A stretch of 22,220 nucleotides of DNA from FEB-35 sp050263095. GTDB taxonomy: Bacteria; Desulfobacterota; Deferrimicrobia; Deferrimicrobiales; Deferrimicrobiaceae. The translations under genes were made by a program, and so were the position numbers. Under the pieces are notes generated by a model. The model was not told where the DNA came from, searched no databases, and saw only the letters and a program-made list of their open reading frames with translations. Location of the stretch: the NCBI GenBank assembly GCA_050263095.1, contig JBLNEW010000084.1, positions 1 through 22,220 on the forward strand, written 5' to 3'. Of this stretch, positions 15,247 to 21,470 are shown piece after piece. Each line of letters starts with the position of its first letter. Within the stretch, counting starts at the first letter, position 1.

Positions 15247-17160
15247 TCAGATCTTCAGCTCCGCGCCCAGAAGGAAGTTGATCCCCGGGGCCGGGAACTC
15301 GATCCTTTCCTCGTACTTCCTGTTAAGGAGATTCTGTATCCTGCCGATGAGCGCGATTTCACTGATTTCCGCGCCGGGAACGGCCCATCGGTATTTGGAG
15401 TAGACGTCCACGCGCGAGTAGCCGGGACGCCGGCTGGCGGTTCCGTTCAGCGGAGCGTCGATCTGGTCGCTCTCCACGAGCCAATCCGCCCTTGCCTGGA
15501 AAGCCGGGGACGGCGTCAGGAGAAGCGTCGTGGCGCCCTTGTGCCTTGGAATCCCGATTATCCGTTTTCCGCCTGCCGAGTCCCAGGTGTCCGAGTGCGT
15601 ATACGAAAACATCGCCTCGGCTCCCGGCGTGACGAGGAACGCAGCCTCCGCCTCGACTCCCCGCGAGAATGCGCGCCCCCTGTTCTGCAGCTGCCCGAAG
15701 CCCTGCGGACCCGGGACCGAGTCGTCGAACTGGATCAGGTCGCGGAACGCCTGGTAAAACCAGGTTCCGGAAAGCTTCCCCCGCCCGCCGGCGAACGCGA
15801 CGTCCGAGCCCGCCTCGTACGAGACAGCGACCTCGGGGGAAAGGGCCGGGTTCCCCACGAAGACGTCCCTTTTTTCCGAGATCGTCGGCACACGGAAACC
15901 GCGCCCCACGGCGGCGCGAACCCTGACCGAGCCCTCGCCTAACTCGCGGTATGCCGCGGCTTTCGGATTGAACTGGGTTCCCGCCTCGGAGTTCCTGTCC
16001 ACGCGGGCGCCTACGCTTATGCCCGTATGCTTCCATGGCCGGAACTCCTCCTGGACGAAGACCGAGCGGTTGAAGGTCGAGGAAGCCAGGTCGGTGCCGC
16101 CGAAGTCCGACCGGAATACGTCGGTGGCCCGGTCCTTCTCGTACTCGATCCCTAGGATCGTTGTGGAAACCGGGCCGGGGGAGAATCGTCCCTCGATGCG
16201 GAAATCCATCTTCCGGGTCTTGGTCACGTCGCCAAACACGAAGGGAAAGGCCTCTCCCGGGTCCTCCGGGTCCTTTTCGTCGAAGAATTCGTCGAACACC
16301 ATTCCGGATGCCGAGAGCGTCGTCGACTTGGCGACCGCGGTTTCCAAGCGCGCCCCCGACATGAAGCTGCGCCGTTTCAGCAGGTGGTTGACGTCCCTCG
16401 GCGTGCCGAAGTCTATCGGTATTCCTTTCTCCTGGTCGGTGGAAAACGCGATCGCGTGCATCCTGCTGCCCCCGCCCAGCCTTGCCTCGCCGGTTCCGAG
16501 GACGGAGAAGAGAGAGGTGTCGTCGTTCGCGTGGATTCCCTCGCTCCTCCACGCTCCCGCCCCCAGGCGGAAGTTGCCGCGCTTCCCGGCCCCCTGCGCG
16601 AAAGCCGTCCCCTTCACGGAGTTGAAACTGCCCCCGGCTATCCCCAGCCCCTGCTGCCGTCCCTCCTCTCCTTTGCGCGGGATGAAGTTCACCACCCCGC
16701 CCAACGCGCCGGATCCGTAGAGCGCGCTCTGCGCGCCGCGGACCACCTCCACGCGCTCGAAATCGTCCAGCGGCAGCGAGCCGATGTCGAAAGATCCGAG
16801 CGTTGGGCTGTTAACAGGAAAACCGTCGATCATCACCAGGGTGTGCGCCGCGAGCCCGCCGCGGATCTTGATATTTTCGCGGTTGCCCGCGCTGCCGGTC
16901 CTCTGCACGTCGACGCCGGGAATTCCCCTTAAGACGTCTCCGGCGACAGCCGGGCTTTTCAGCTCGATCTCCTCGCGCGTCACCACGCTCACCGACGAAG
17001 CCTGCTCGGACGCCCTCTGCTCGATGCGCGTTGCCGTGACGACTATCGGATCCAGCCTGGTCGCTTCCTGCGCCATTCCCGGTCCCGGGATCCCTGCCGC
17101 GGCGGCGAAAAGAACCGCGGCGAACCTCATCCATGATCCTACGCCTCTTGCTTCTCCCAT
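15247..17160 (-). CDS. btuB: TonB-dependent outer-membrane cobalamin receptor
   Basis: The 637-residue protein starts with a signal peptide ending near AQEATRL, followed by a TonB box-like DPIVVTATR. The plug domain (about 45-150) contains VLRGIPGVDVQRTG, NIKIRGG, VMIDGFPVN, VEVVRGAQSALYGSGALGGVVNF. A 22-strand-type beta-barrel fills the rest up to the C-terminal FLLGAELKI. Length fits BtuB. B12 specificity is supported by the cobalamin riboswitch immediately upstream and the btuFCD genes before that. The ATG at 17160 has an AAAGGAGG four bases upstream; an in-frame ATG at 17130 would give a shorter signal peptide. tonB begins 16 bases after the stop. Confidence 0.92.
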   Translation of the reverse strand: MGEARGVGSWMRFAAVLFAAAAGIPGPGMAQEATRLDPIVVTATRIEQRASEQASSVSVVTREEIELKSPAVAGDVLRGIPGVDVQRTGSAGNRENIKIRGGLAAHTLVMIDGFPVNSPTLGSFDIGSLPLDDFERVEVVRGAQSALYGSGALGGVVNFIPRKGEEGRQQGLGIAGGSFNSVKGTAFAQGAGKRGNFRLGAGAWRSEGIHANDDTSLFSVLGTGEARLGGGSRMHAIAFSTDQEKGIPIDFGTPRDVNHLLKRRSFMSGARLETAVAKSTTLSASGMVFDEFFDEKDPEDPGEAFPFVFGDVTKTRKMDFRIEGRFSPGPVSTTILGIEYEKDRATDVFRSDFGGTDLASSTFNRSVFVQEEFRPWKHTGISVGARVDRNSEAGTQFNPKAAAYRELGEGSVRVRAAVGRGFRVPTISEKRDVFVGNPALSPEVAVSYEAGSDVAFAGGRGKLSGTWFYQAFRDLIQFDDSVPGPQGFGQLQNRGRAFSRGVEAEAAFLVTPGAEAMFSYTHSDTWDSAGGKRIIGIPRHKGATTLLLTPSPAFQARADWLVESDQIDAPLNGTASRRPGYSRVDVYSKYRWAVPGAEISEIALIGRIQNLLNRKYEERIEFPAPGINFLLGAELKI

Positions 17161-17164
17161 CTTT

Positions 17165-17183
17165 CCTCCTTTCCCTCGAAAGG
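17165..17183 (-). promoter_or_regulatory. Shine-Dalgarno of btuB with a masking hairpin
   Basis: On the minus strand CCTTTC (17183-17178) can pair with GAAAGG (17173-17168) around a GAGG loop. The 3' arm overlaps the AAAGGAGG Shine-Dalgarno of btuB. There is no U-run, so the expression platform most likely works on ribosome access rather than on termination. The stem is short, six base pairs, and a competing CCCT/AGGG fold exists. Confidence 0.45.
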
Positions 17184-17198
17184 GTTTTTTTAGGGTTC

Positions 17199-17348
17199 GG
17201 GCGGCCCGGGTCTTCTGGCTTCCGGCGTCCTACTCCCCGCACCTTCCCGGGAGTGGTTCATTCCTCCCAGTGGCCCATCCGCGGGTTTCGCTCCGGTCAC
17301 AGATGCGGGGCAGCGACGGACTCACACCGCCTTCCCCGGTTTCCGCCC
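17199..17348 (-). ncRNA. Cobalamin riboswitch in front of btuB
   Basis: The minus strand carries the cobalamin aptamer. Its closing stem P1 can be drawn as GGGCGG (17348-17343) with CCGCCC (17204-17199). The conserved core GCTGCCCCGCATCTGTGACC falls within 17314-17293, GGCCACTG and GGGAAGG follow, and the B12 box GGAAGCCAGAAGACC is at 17223-17209. The core has GCATCTGTGA where GCAACTGTAA is more usual. It lies between the btuD stop (17376) and the btuB start (17160), so B12 binding would repress the receptor and probably tonB. No separate promoter for it was convincing. Confidence 0.93.
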
Positions 17349-17369
17349 CCGGTCTCGACTTGAGACCGG
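17349..17369 (-). terminator. Hairpin after btuD, abutting the riboswitch
   Basis: CCGGTCTC and GAGACCGG form a perfect 8-base stem with a 5-base AAGTC loop, starting seven bases after the btuD stop and ending exactly where the aptamer P1 begins. No U-run follows. It might end or process the btuFCD message, insulate the aptamer from upstream RNA, or stabilise the btuFCD 3' end. Confidence 0.35.
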
Positions 17370-17375
17370 TCTTGT

Positions 17376-18164
17376 TTATTTCCTCCTCAGGGTGGAGACG
17401 CGCACCGCCCCCGTGGCGGGATTGCGGTCGCACGCCACCTCCACTCCGTATGACTTCCTTACGTTCTCCGGCGTCAGGACCTCCTCCGGCCTCCCCGACG
17501 CCATCACCCGGCCTGCCGACAGGAGCACGATCCGCTCTCCGTACTCCGCGCAAAGCGACAGGTCGTGCGATGCGACGAGGGCGCTGACGCCGCACTCGTC
17601 CTTGAGGCGGGTCACGACCTCGTAGAAGGCGACCCGGTGGTAGATATCGAGGAACGCAGTCGGCTCGTCCAGCAGCATCACTTTCGCCCCCTGGCAGATC
17701 GCCCGCGCGACAGCGGCCCGTTGGCGCTCGCCCGCCGATATCTCCCCCAGGCCGCGAAGCCGCATCTCCAGGAGCCCGGTCATCGCAAGCGCGCGCTCCA
17801 GCTGCTCCCGGTCTTGAGCCGTCCGGCCGCCGAAGAATCCCTGGTGCGGAAACCTCCCGAGCGCCACGTACTCCTCCACGGTCATCGGGAAATCGACGGG
17901 AAGGTCCTGTCCGACGACCGACATCAGGCGCGCCATCTCCATGCGTCCGTATGACGCCGGAGGGCGTCCCAGCAGGTAAACCTCTCCCAAATCGGGAGAA
18001 AGCAGCCCCGAAAATATTTTAAGGAGGGTGCTCTTGCCCACGCCGTTGGGCCCAAGGAGGACGACCACCTCCCCTTCCCCCATTTCCATGTCCACCCCGG
18101 CGAGAACTTCCCGCTCGCGGTACCGGAACCTTATACCCCTTGCCGAGAATAGCGCGGCGCTCAT
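17376..18164 (-). CDS. btuD: Cobalamin ABC transporter ATPase
   Basis: The 262-residue ATPase powers B12 import through the BtuC permease. Walker A is GPNGVGKST at about 38-46. The ABC signature reads ISAGERQR in place of LSGGQ, a variant seen in iron/B12-type importers. Walker B is VMLLDEPTAFLD and the switch histidine is in ASHDLSL. The ATG at 18164 overlaps the btuC stop (ATGA). Length and order match the FecE/BtuD group. Siderophore or haem importers have nearly identical ATPases, so the B12 assignment rests on the two riboswitches and the btuF-like partner. Confidence 0.9.
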   Translation of the reverse strand: MSAALFSARGIRFRYREREVLAGVDMEMGEGEVVVLLGPNGVGKSTLLKIFSGLLSPDLGEVYLLGRPPASYGRMEMARLMSVVGQDLPVDFPMTVEEYVALGRFPHQGFFGGRTAQDREQLERALAMTGLLEMRLRGLGEISAGERQRAAVARAICQGAKVMLLDEPTAFLDIYHRVAFYEVVTRLKDECGVSALVASHDLSLCAEYGERIVLLSAGRVMASGRPEEVLTPENVRKSYGVEVACDRNPATGAVRVSTLRRK

Positions 18165-19165
18165 GCGTTCCCCCCGTTGCGGCGCAGCAGGTACAGGAAA
18201 AAAGGCGCCCCCGACAGCGCGGTGACCGCCCCCACCGGAAGCTCGCCGGAAGGGCTCATCGTCCTTGCGGCTATGTCCGCAAGGATCAGGAACGTCGCTC
18301 CCATCAGGAACGCGGCAGGGACCAGCCGCCGGTGCCCGGCGCCGACGAGGACCCTTGCGCCATGGGGAACTATCAGACCGACGAATCCTATCAGGCCGGA
18401 AACCGCCACGACCGATCCCGCCAGCAGCGAAGCCGTTACGTAGGCCGCAGCCTTCACTCTCTCCACCGGAAGCCCTGCCTGGAATGCCGCGTCGTCGCCG
18501 AGCAGCATCAGGTCGAGCCCTCGCGACAGCAGGAAAAGGACCGCCGTCCCGACCGCGACATACGGGAGCAGGATCCCGACACGATGCGGGGTGCCCATCC
18601 CCAGGTCCCCCATGAGCCAGTAGACGGCACCTGGGATTTTGCCCGGGGGCGCAAGCGCCACCATGAGCATTATCAGGGCGTTCAGGAACGCGCCGACGAT
18701 GACTCCCATGAGAATCAGCCGCTCGCGGGACACACCGCTGCGGCGGCGGGCCAGCAGGAACACGGCCGAGGCGGCAAGCGCGGCGCCGAGGAATGCGCAG
18801 AGTGGAAGGGGGAGGAAGGCGTCGCCGGGCAGTAGCAGCGCGGCGCAGAGCGCCCCCACGGCGGCGCCGGCCGAGACTCCGAGTATGTATGGATCGGCAA
18901 GCGGGTTTCGAAGCAGCGCCTGGAACGCCACTCCCGAAGAGGAGAGCGCCCCTCCCACGAGGCACCCCAGCAGCGCCCTTGGGAGCCGAAGGGACAGCAC
19001 GATCCGCTCCGCGGTCTCGCCCGGGGGCCCCGCCGCCGTTTGTCCGGCAAGGGCGTCCAAAACCTGCCCGACCGATACGGACGCCGGCCCGGTGGAAAGC
19101 GACAGGAATATCGCCGCCAGGGCGGCCGCTCCCAACGCGGCTATGACTGCGCCCGGGCGACTCAT
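18161..19165 (-). CDS. btuC: Cobalamin ABC transporter permease (FecCD family)
   Basis: The 334-residue permease has about nine to ten hydrophobic segments and the FecCD-family blocks RLPRALLGCLVGGALSSSG (in part), FQALLRNPLADPYILGVSAGA and GLIGFVGLIVPHGARVLVG. It forms the inner-membrane channel for B12, working as a dimer with BtuD. I chose the ATG at 19165 because it overlaps the btuF stop (ATGA); the open frame reaches 19210, but that start would lie inside btuF. The stop overlaps the btuD start in the same ATGA way, so btuF, btuC and btuD are tightly coupled. Confidence 0.92.
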   Translation of the reverse strand: MSRPGAVIAALGAAALAAIFLSLSTGPASVSVGQVLDALAGQTAAGPPGETAERIVLSLRLPRALLGCLVGGALSSSGVAFQALLRNPLADPYILGVSAGAAVGALCAALLLPGDAFLPLPLCAFLGAALAASAVFLLARRRSGVSRERLILMGVIVGAFLNALIMLMVALAPPGKIPGAVYWLMGDLGMGTPHRVGILLPYVAVGTAVLFLLSRGLDLMLLGDDAAFQAGLPVERVKAAAYVTASLLAGSVVAVSGLIGFVGLIVPHGARVLVGAGHRRLVPAAFLMGATFLILADIAARTMSPSGELPVGAVTALSGAPFFLYLLRRNGGNA

Positions 19166-20082
19166 CGTTTTTTCCGCCCAGTCTCCGCGGCGCGGCGGCG
19201 TTCGCGCCATGCGGCGAGCACCCTCGATACCTCCTCCAGCGCCGCGACCATTCGTGGTCCCGGCCGCGTGACGATGTCGCCATCCAGGGAAACGACCTCC
19301 CCGTCCCTGAATGCCGGTATCTCCTTCCAGCGGACCACGTCGGAGGAGAATCTTTCGACTCCGGCCATCGCCGCTATGAAGATGATGTCCGGCTTGCCGG
19401 ACAGCAGATCTTCGACCGTCAGCCGGGGATAGCGCCCGGAAAACCGCGAGGCGGCATTCATCCCTCCCGCCAGGACCAGGAGCTCATCCATGAAGGTCCC
19501 TGTCCCCGCCGCGATGATAGGCGAGGTCGAAACCGCGAAAAGCACGCTCGGGACGGGGCCGCGGGATTTCTTCGCCGCCCGGTCCGCGCGGGCCCGCAAG
19601 GCGCCTGCTTCCCTGCGGGCCTTTTCCTCAACGCCCAGAAGCGCCCCGACCCGCTCGATCGCCGCGTAGACGCCTGAGAGGTCATGCGGCGCAACCGCGA
19701 AGCACGGTATCCCCATTTCCTCTATTGCCCTTACCTTTTCCTTCGGGTTGCCGTCCGTAGTGCACAGGACGAGATCTGGCGCGGCCGCGACGATCCTCTC
19801 GATGTCCGGGTCCGCGATTCCCCCGACTTTCGGGAGCGCCCCCGCCCGGGCAGGATAGTTGCAGTACCGTGTTACGCCGACGAGCTTGTTCTCCTGCCCG
19901 AGGAGGAAGACGATCTCGGTCAGGCTCGGGGCAAGCGAGACGAGCCGGCGGGGGGCGGAGGAGAGCTTCACGGCAACGCCGCGATCGTCCTTGATTTCCA
20001 CCGGAAAGGAGGCGCCCGCCGCGGAAACGGCGGCAATGTGTGCAAGCATTACGATTGCGATAGCGCCCGATGCCAGCCGCAA
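19162..20082 (-). CDS. btuF: Periplasmic cobalamin-binding protein
   Basis: The 306-residue protein has a signal peptide (MRLASGAIAIVMLAHIAAVSAAGA) without a lipobox cysteine, so it is probably soluble in the periplasm. RLVSLAPSLTEIVFLLG, TRYCNYPARAGALPKVGG and IERIVAAAPDLVL match the BtuF/FepB-type helical-backbone binding fold. It would hand B12 to BtuCD. The start is a TTG at 20082, chosen because it gives a complete signal peptide and has a GGGGGG Shine-Dalgarno seven bases upstream; a later ATG at 20049 would cut the signal. The first gene after the promoter and riboswitch, it overlaps btuC by ATGA. The lysine/arginine-rich C-terminal tail is unusual but short. Confidence 0.9.
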   Translation of the reverse strand: MRLASGAIAIVMLAHIAAVSAAGASFPVEIKDDRGVAVKLSSAPRRLVSLAPSLTEIVFLLGQENKLVGVTRYCNYPARAGALPKVGGIADPDIERIVAAAPDLVLCTTDGNPKEKVRAIEEMGIPCFAVAPHDLSGVYAAIERVGALLGVEEKARREAGALRARADRAAKKSRGPVPSVLFAVSTSPIIAAGTGTFMDELLVLAGGMNAASRFSGRYPRLTVEDLLSGKPDIIFIAAMAGVERFSSDVVRWKEIPAFRDGEVVSLDGDIVTRPGPRMVAALEEVSRVLAAWRERRRAAETGRKKR

Positions 20083-20089
20083 AAGAAAT

Positions 20090-20130
20090 CCCCCCGGCCT
20101 TTTCTCCTCCGGCGGAGGAAGGTAGGGGGG
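20090..20130 (-). promoter_or_regulatory. Shine-Dalgarno of btuF with a masking stem
   Basis: The GGGGGG Shine-Dalgarno (20095-20090) seven bases before the btuF TTG can pair with CCCCCC at 20130-20125. The intervening RNA can itself fold through TCCTCC/GGAGGA around GCC. The result is a long stem with the ribosome site closed inside it. No U-run follows, so a translational switch downstream of the aptamer is the simplest reading. Confidence 0.5.
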
Positions 20131-20192
20131 AGAGGATTTGTCACGCGCTTTGCCGTCCCGACCCTTCGCCCGCGAAAGGTGTCACGGGAAAA

Positions 20193-20361
20193 TCCCTGTC
20201 GGGCCGGTCTCCTGGCTTCCGGTTCTAGCCTACTCTCCGCACCTTCCCGGGGGTTTCGTCCCCGGTGGCCTATTCGCGGATTTCGTCGCCGGTTACAGTT
20301 GCGGGGCAGCGATGGATTCGCACCATCTTCCCTTGTCGCCCTTCATGGGCGCCCGACGGGA
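20193..20361 (-). ncRNA. Cobalamin riboswitch leader of btuFCD
   Basis: A textbook cobalamin aptamer on the minus strand. P1 pairs GTCGGGC (20357-20351) with GCCCGAC (20204-20198), extended by TCCC (20361-20358) with GGGA (20196-20193) across a one-base bulge. The conserved core GCCCCGCAACTGTAACCGG falls within 20309-20289, GGCCACC and GGGAAGG follow, and the B12 box GGAAGCCAGGAGACC is at 20220-20206. It lies between the promoter (20409-20381) and btuF (20082). B12 binding is expected to shut down btuF and, through overlaps, btuC and btuD. About 110 bases separate it from btuF and hold the expression platform. Confidence 0.96.
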
Positions 20362-20380
20362 ACTTCCGATCTGTCACTTC

Positions 20381-20409
20381 ATTCTGCCGTGCGGAGCGGT
20401 AACAGTCAA
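20381..20409 (-). promoter_or_regulatory. Sigma-70 type promoter of the B12 operon
   Basis: TTGACT (20409-20404) and CAGAAT (20386-20381) are separated by exactly 17 bases on the minus strand, five of six and four of six matches to the -35 and -10 consensus. Transcription would start near 20374, about 13 bases before the aptamer P1. The -35 box overlaps the TGA stop codon of the upstream TPR gene. The 322-base gap between btuF and the TPR gene is fully explained by this promoter, the riboswitch and its expression platform. Confidence 0.65.
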
Positions 20410-21470
20410 TGGGAACCGCCCTGGAATTCCTTAAGGCGCTCGCGGACCATCCGCTCGTTGACCGGCTGGCGGCCGTCGGAGACCGCGAGGAACGACGTGT
20501 AGGCTTCCCTCGCCTTCTCGATGTCGCCGGCCCGTTCGTAAAATGTCCCCAGGTGGTAAAGGACGTCCGGATTCGACGGAAACGCGCGGCGAGCGGCCGC
20601 AAGCGTCTCCTCGGCCTCCGCCGCTGCGCCCCGCCTCGCATGCGATATGGCCAGGTTGACCCTCGGCGCGGGATTGCGGGGCTCCAGCGCGGCTGCCCGC
20701 GCGAATAAAGTCGCTGCTTCCGACGGGCGCCCGTCCTTCAGGCGGAGAAGGCCTGCGTTCGACAGCGCGGCGGCGTAGTTCGGATCGAGAGAGAGGGCTT
20801 TCCGGAACGCCCGGTCCGCTTCAGGGAGCTTCCCGAGGCGCAGGAGGGCGTTCCCGAGACCGTTCCAGCCTTCGACGACCGACGGATCCCTGGAAACGAC
20901 CTCCCGGAACAGGGCGGAGGCGGCTTCCCAGTCTCCCCTTTCCTGGGCCGCGATTCCCTCGTTGAAACGCGCCAGGTGCGCGAGCCTTTCGCCGTCGGCC
21001 CGGGCCGGATCCGTCGCAGCGGACGGGGCTTTCCTTGCGCCGGGCGTTCCGGCGGAATCGGCGGCGCGGGGCGCGACCGGGTTGAGGCGCGCTAAAGCGC
21101 GGGGCGTTCGCGGCGGCGGGGCAGGCAAGGCGGGTTTGGCGGTTTCCGCAGCCGGCTCCGGAGCGGGCGTGGCGTGCGCCGGCTGCGACGAATCCGACGC
21201 GGCGGGGGCCGGCGGCGCCTGTGCCGACGAAGCGGATGCCGAAGCTTCCGGCCGCGGCTGCTTGACCGCCGCTTCCCGCGGGAATCGCACCAGGAGAACC
21301 GCGGCCCCGGCGCCGACCAGGAAAACGGCGGCGATTGCCGCGCCGATCCACAGGCGCCTGCGGGCGGCCATGCCTTTGCGGCTCCCGCCCGTAAGCGGTC
21401 CCGCCGCCGGGGGGGCCTTGCTTCCCTCTCCTTTTTGCGCCCTGCGAAGGGCATCCTGGAGGAGGCTCAA
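20406..21470 (-). CDS. Membrane-anchored TPR protein, MshN/GspB-like
   Basis: The 354-residue protein begins SLLQDALRRAQKGE, like the short N-terminal segment of MshN/GspB-type partners of ExeA/MshM ATPases. One membrane segment follows (about 38-62), then a long alanine/proline-rich linker (about 65-170), then about five tetratricopeptide repeats such as GWNGLGNALLRLGKLPEADRAFRKAL and YHLGTFYERAGDIEKAREAY (in part). It is probably an inner-membrane protein with periplasmic TPRs in pilus or secretion assembly. I chose the TTG at 21470 because GGGAGG lies five bases upstream and it overlaps the ATPase stop (TTGA); a start at 21530 would lie inside the ATPase gene. Its stop codon overlaps the B12 promoter. 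Confidence 0.75.
   Translation of the reverse strand: MSLLQDALRRAQKGEGSKAPPAAGPLTGGSRKGMAARRRLWIGAAIAAVFLVGAGAAVLLVRFPREAAVKQPRPEASASASSAQAPPAPAASDSSQPAHATPAPEPAAETAKPALPAPPPRTPRALARLNPVAPRAADSAGTPGARKAPSAATDPARADGERLAHLARFNEGIAAQERGDWEAASALFREVVSRDPSVVEGWNGLGNALLRLGKLPEADRAFRKALSLDPNYAAALSNAGLLRLKDGRPSEAATLFARAAALEPRNPAPRVNLAISHARRGAAAEAEETLAAARRAFPSNPDVLYHLGTFYERAGDIEKAREAYTSFLAVSDGRQPVNERMVRERLKEFQGGSH

Noticed and set aside
14638..15942. Plus-strand open frame of 434 codons over tonB and btuB
   Set aside because: Crosses two convincing minus-strand genes and shows no domain pattern.
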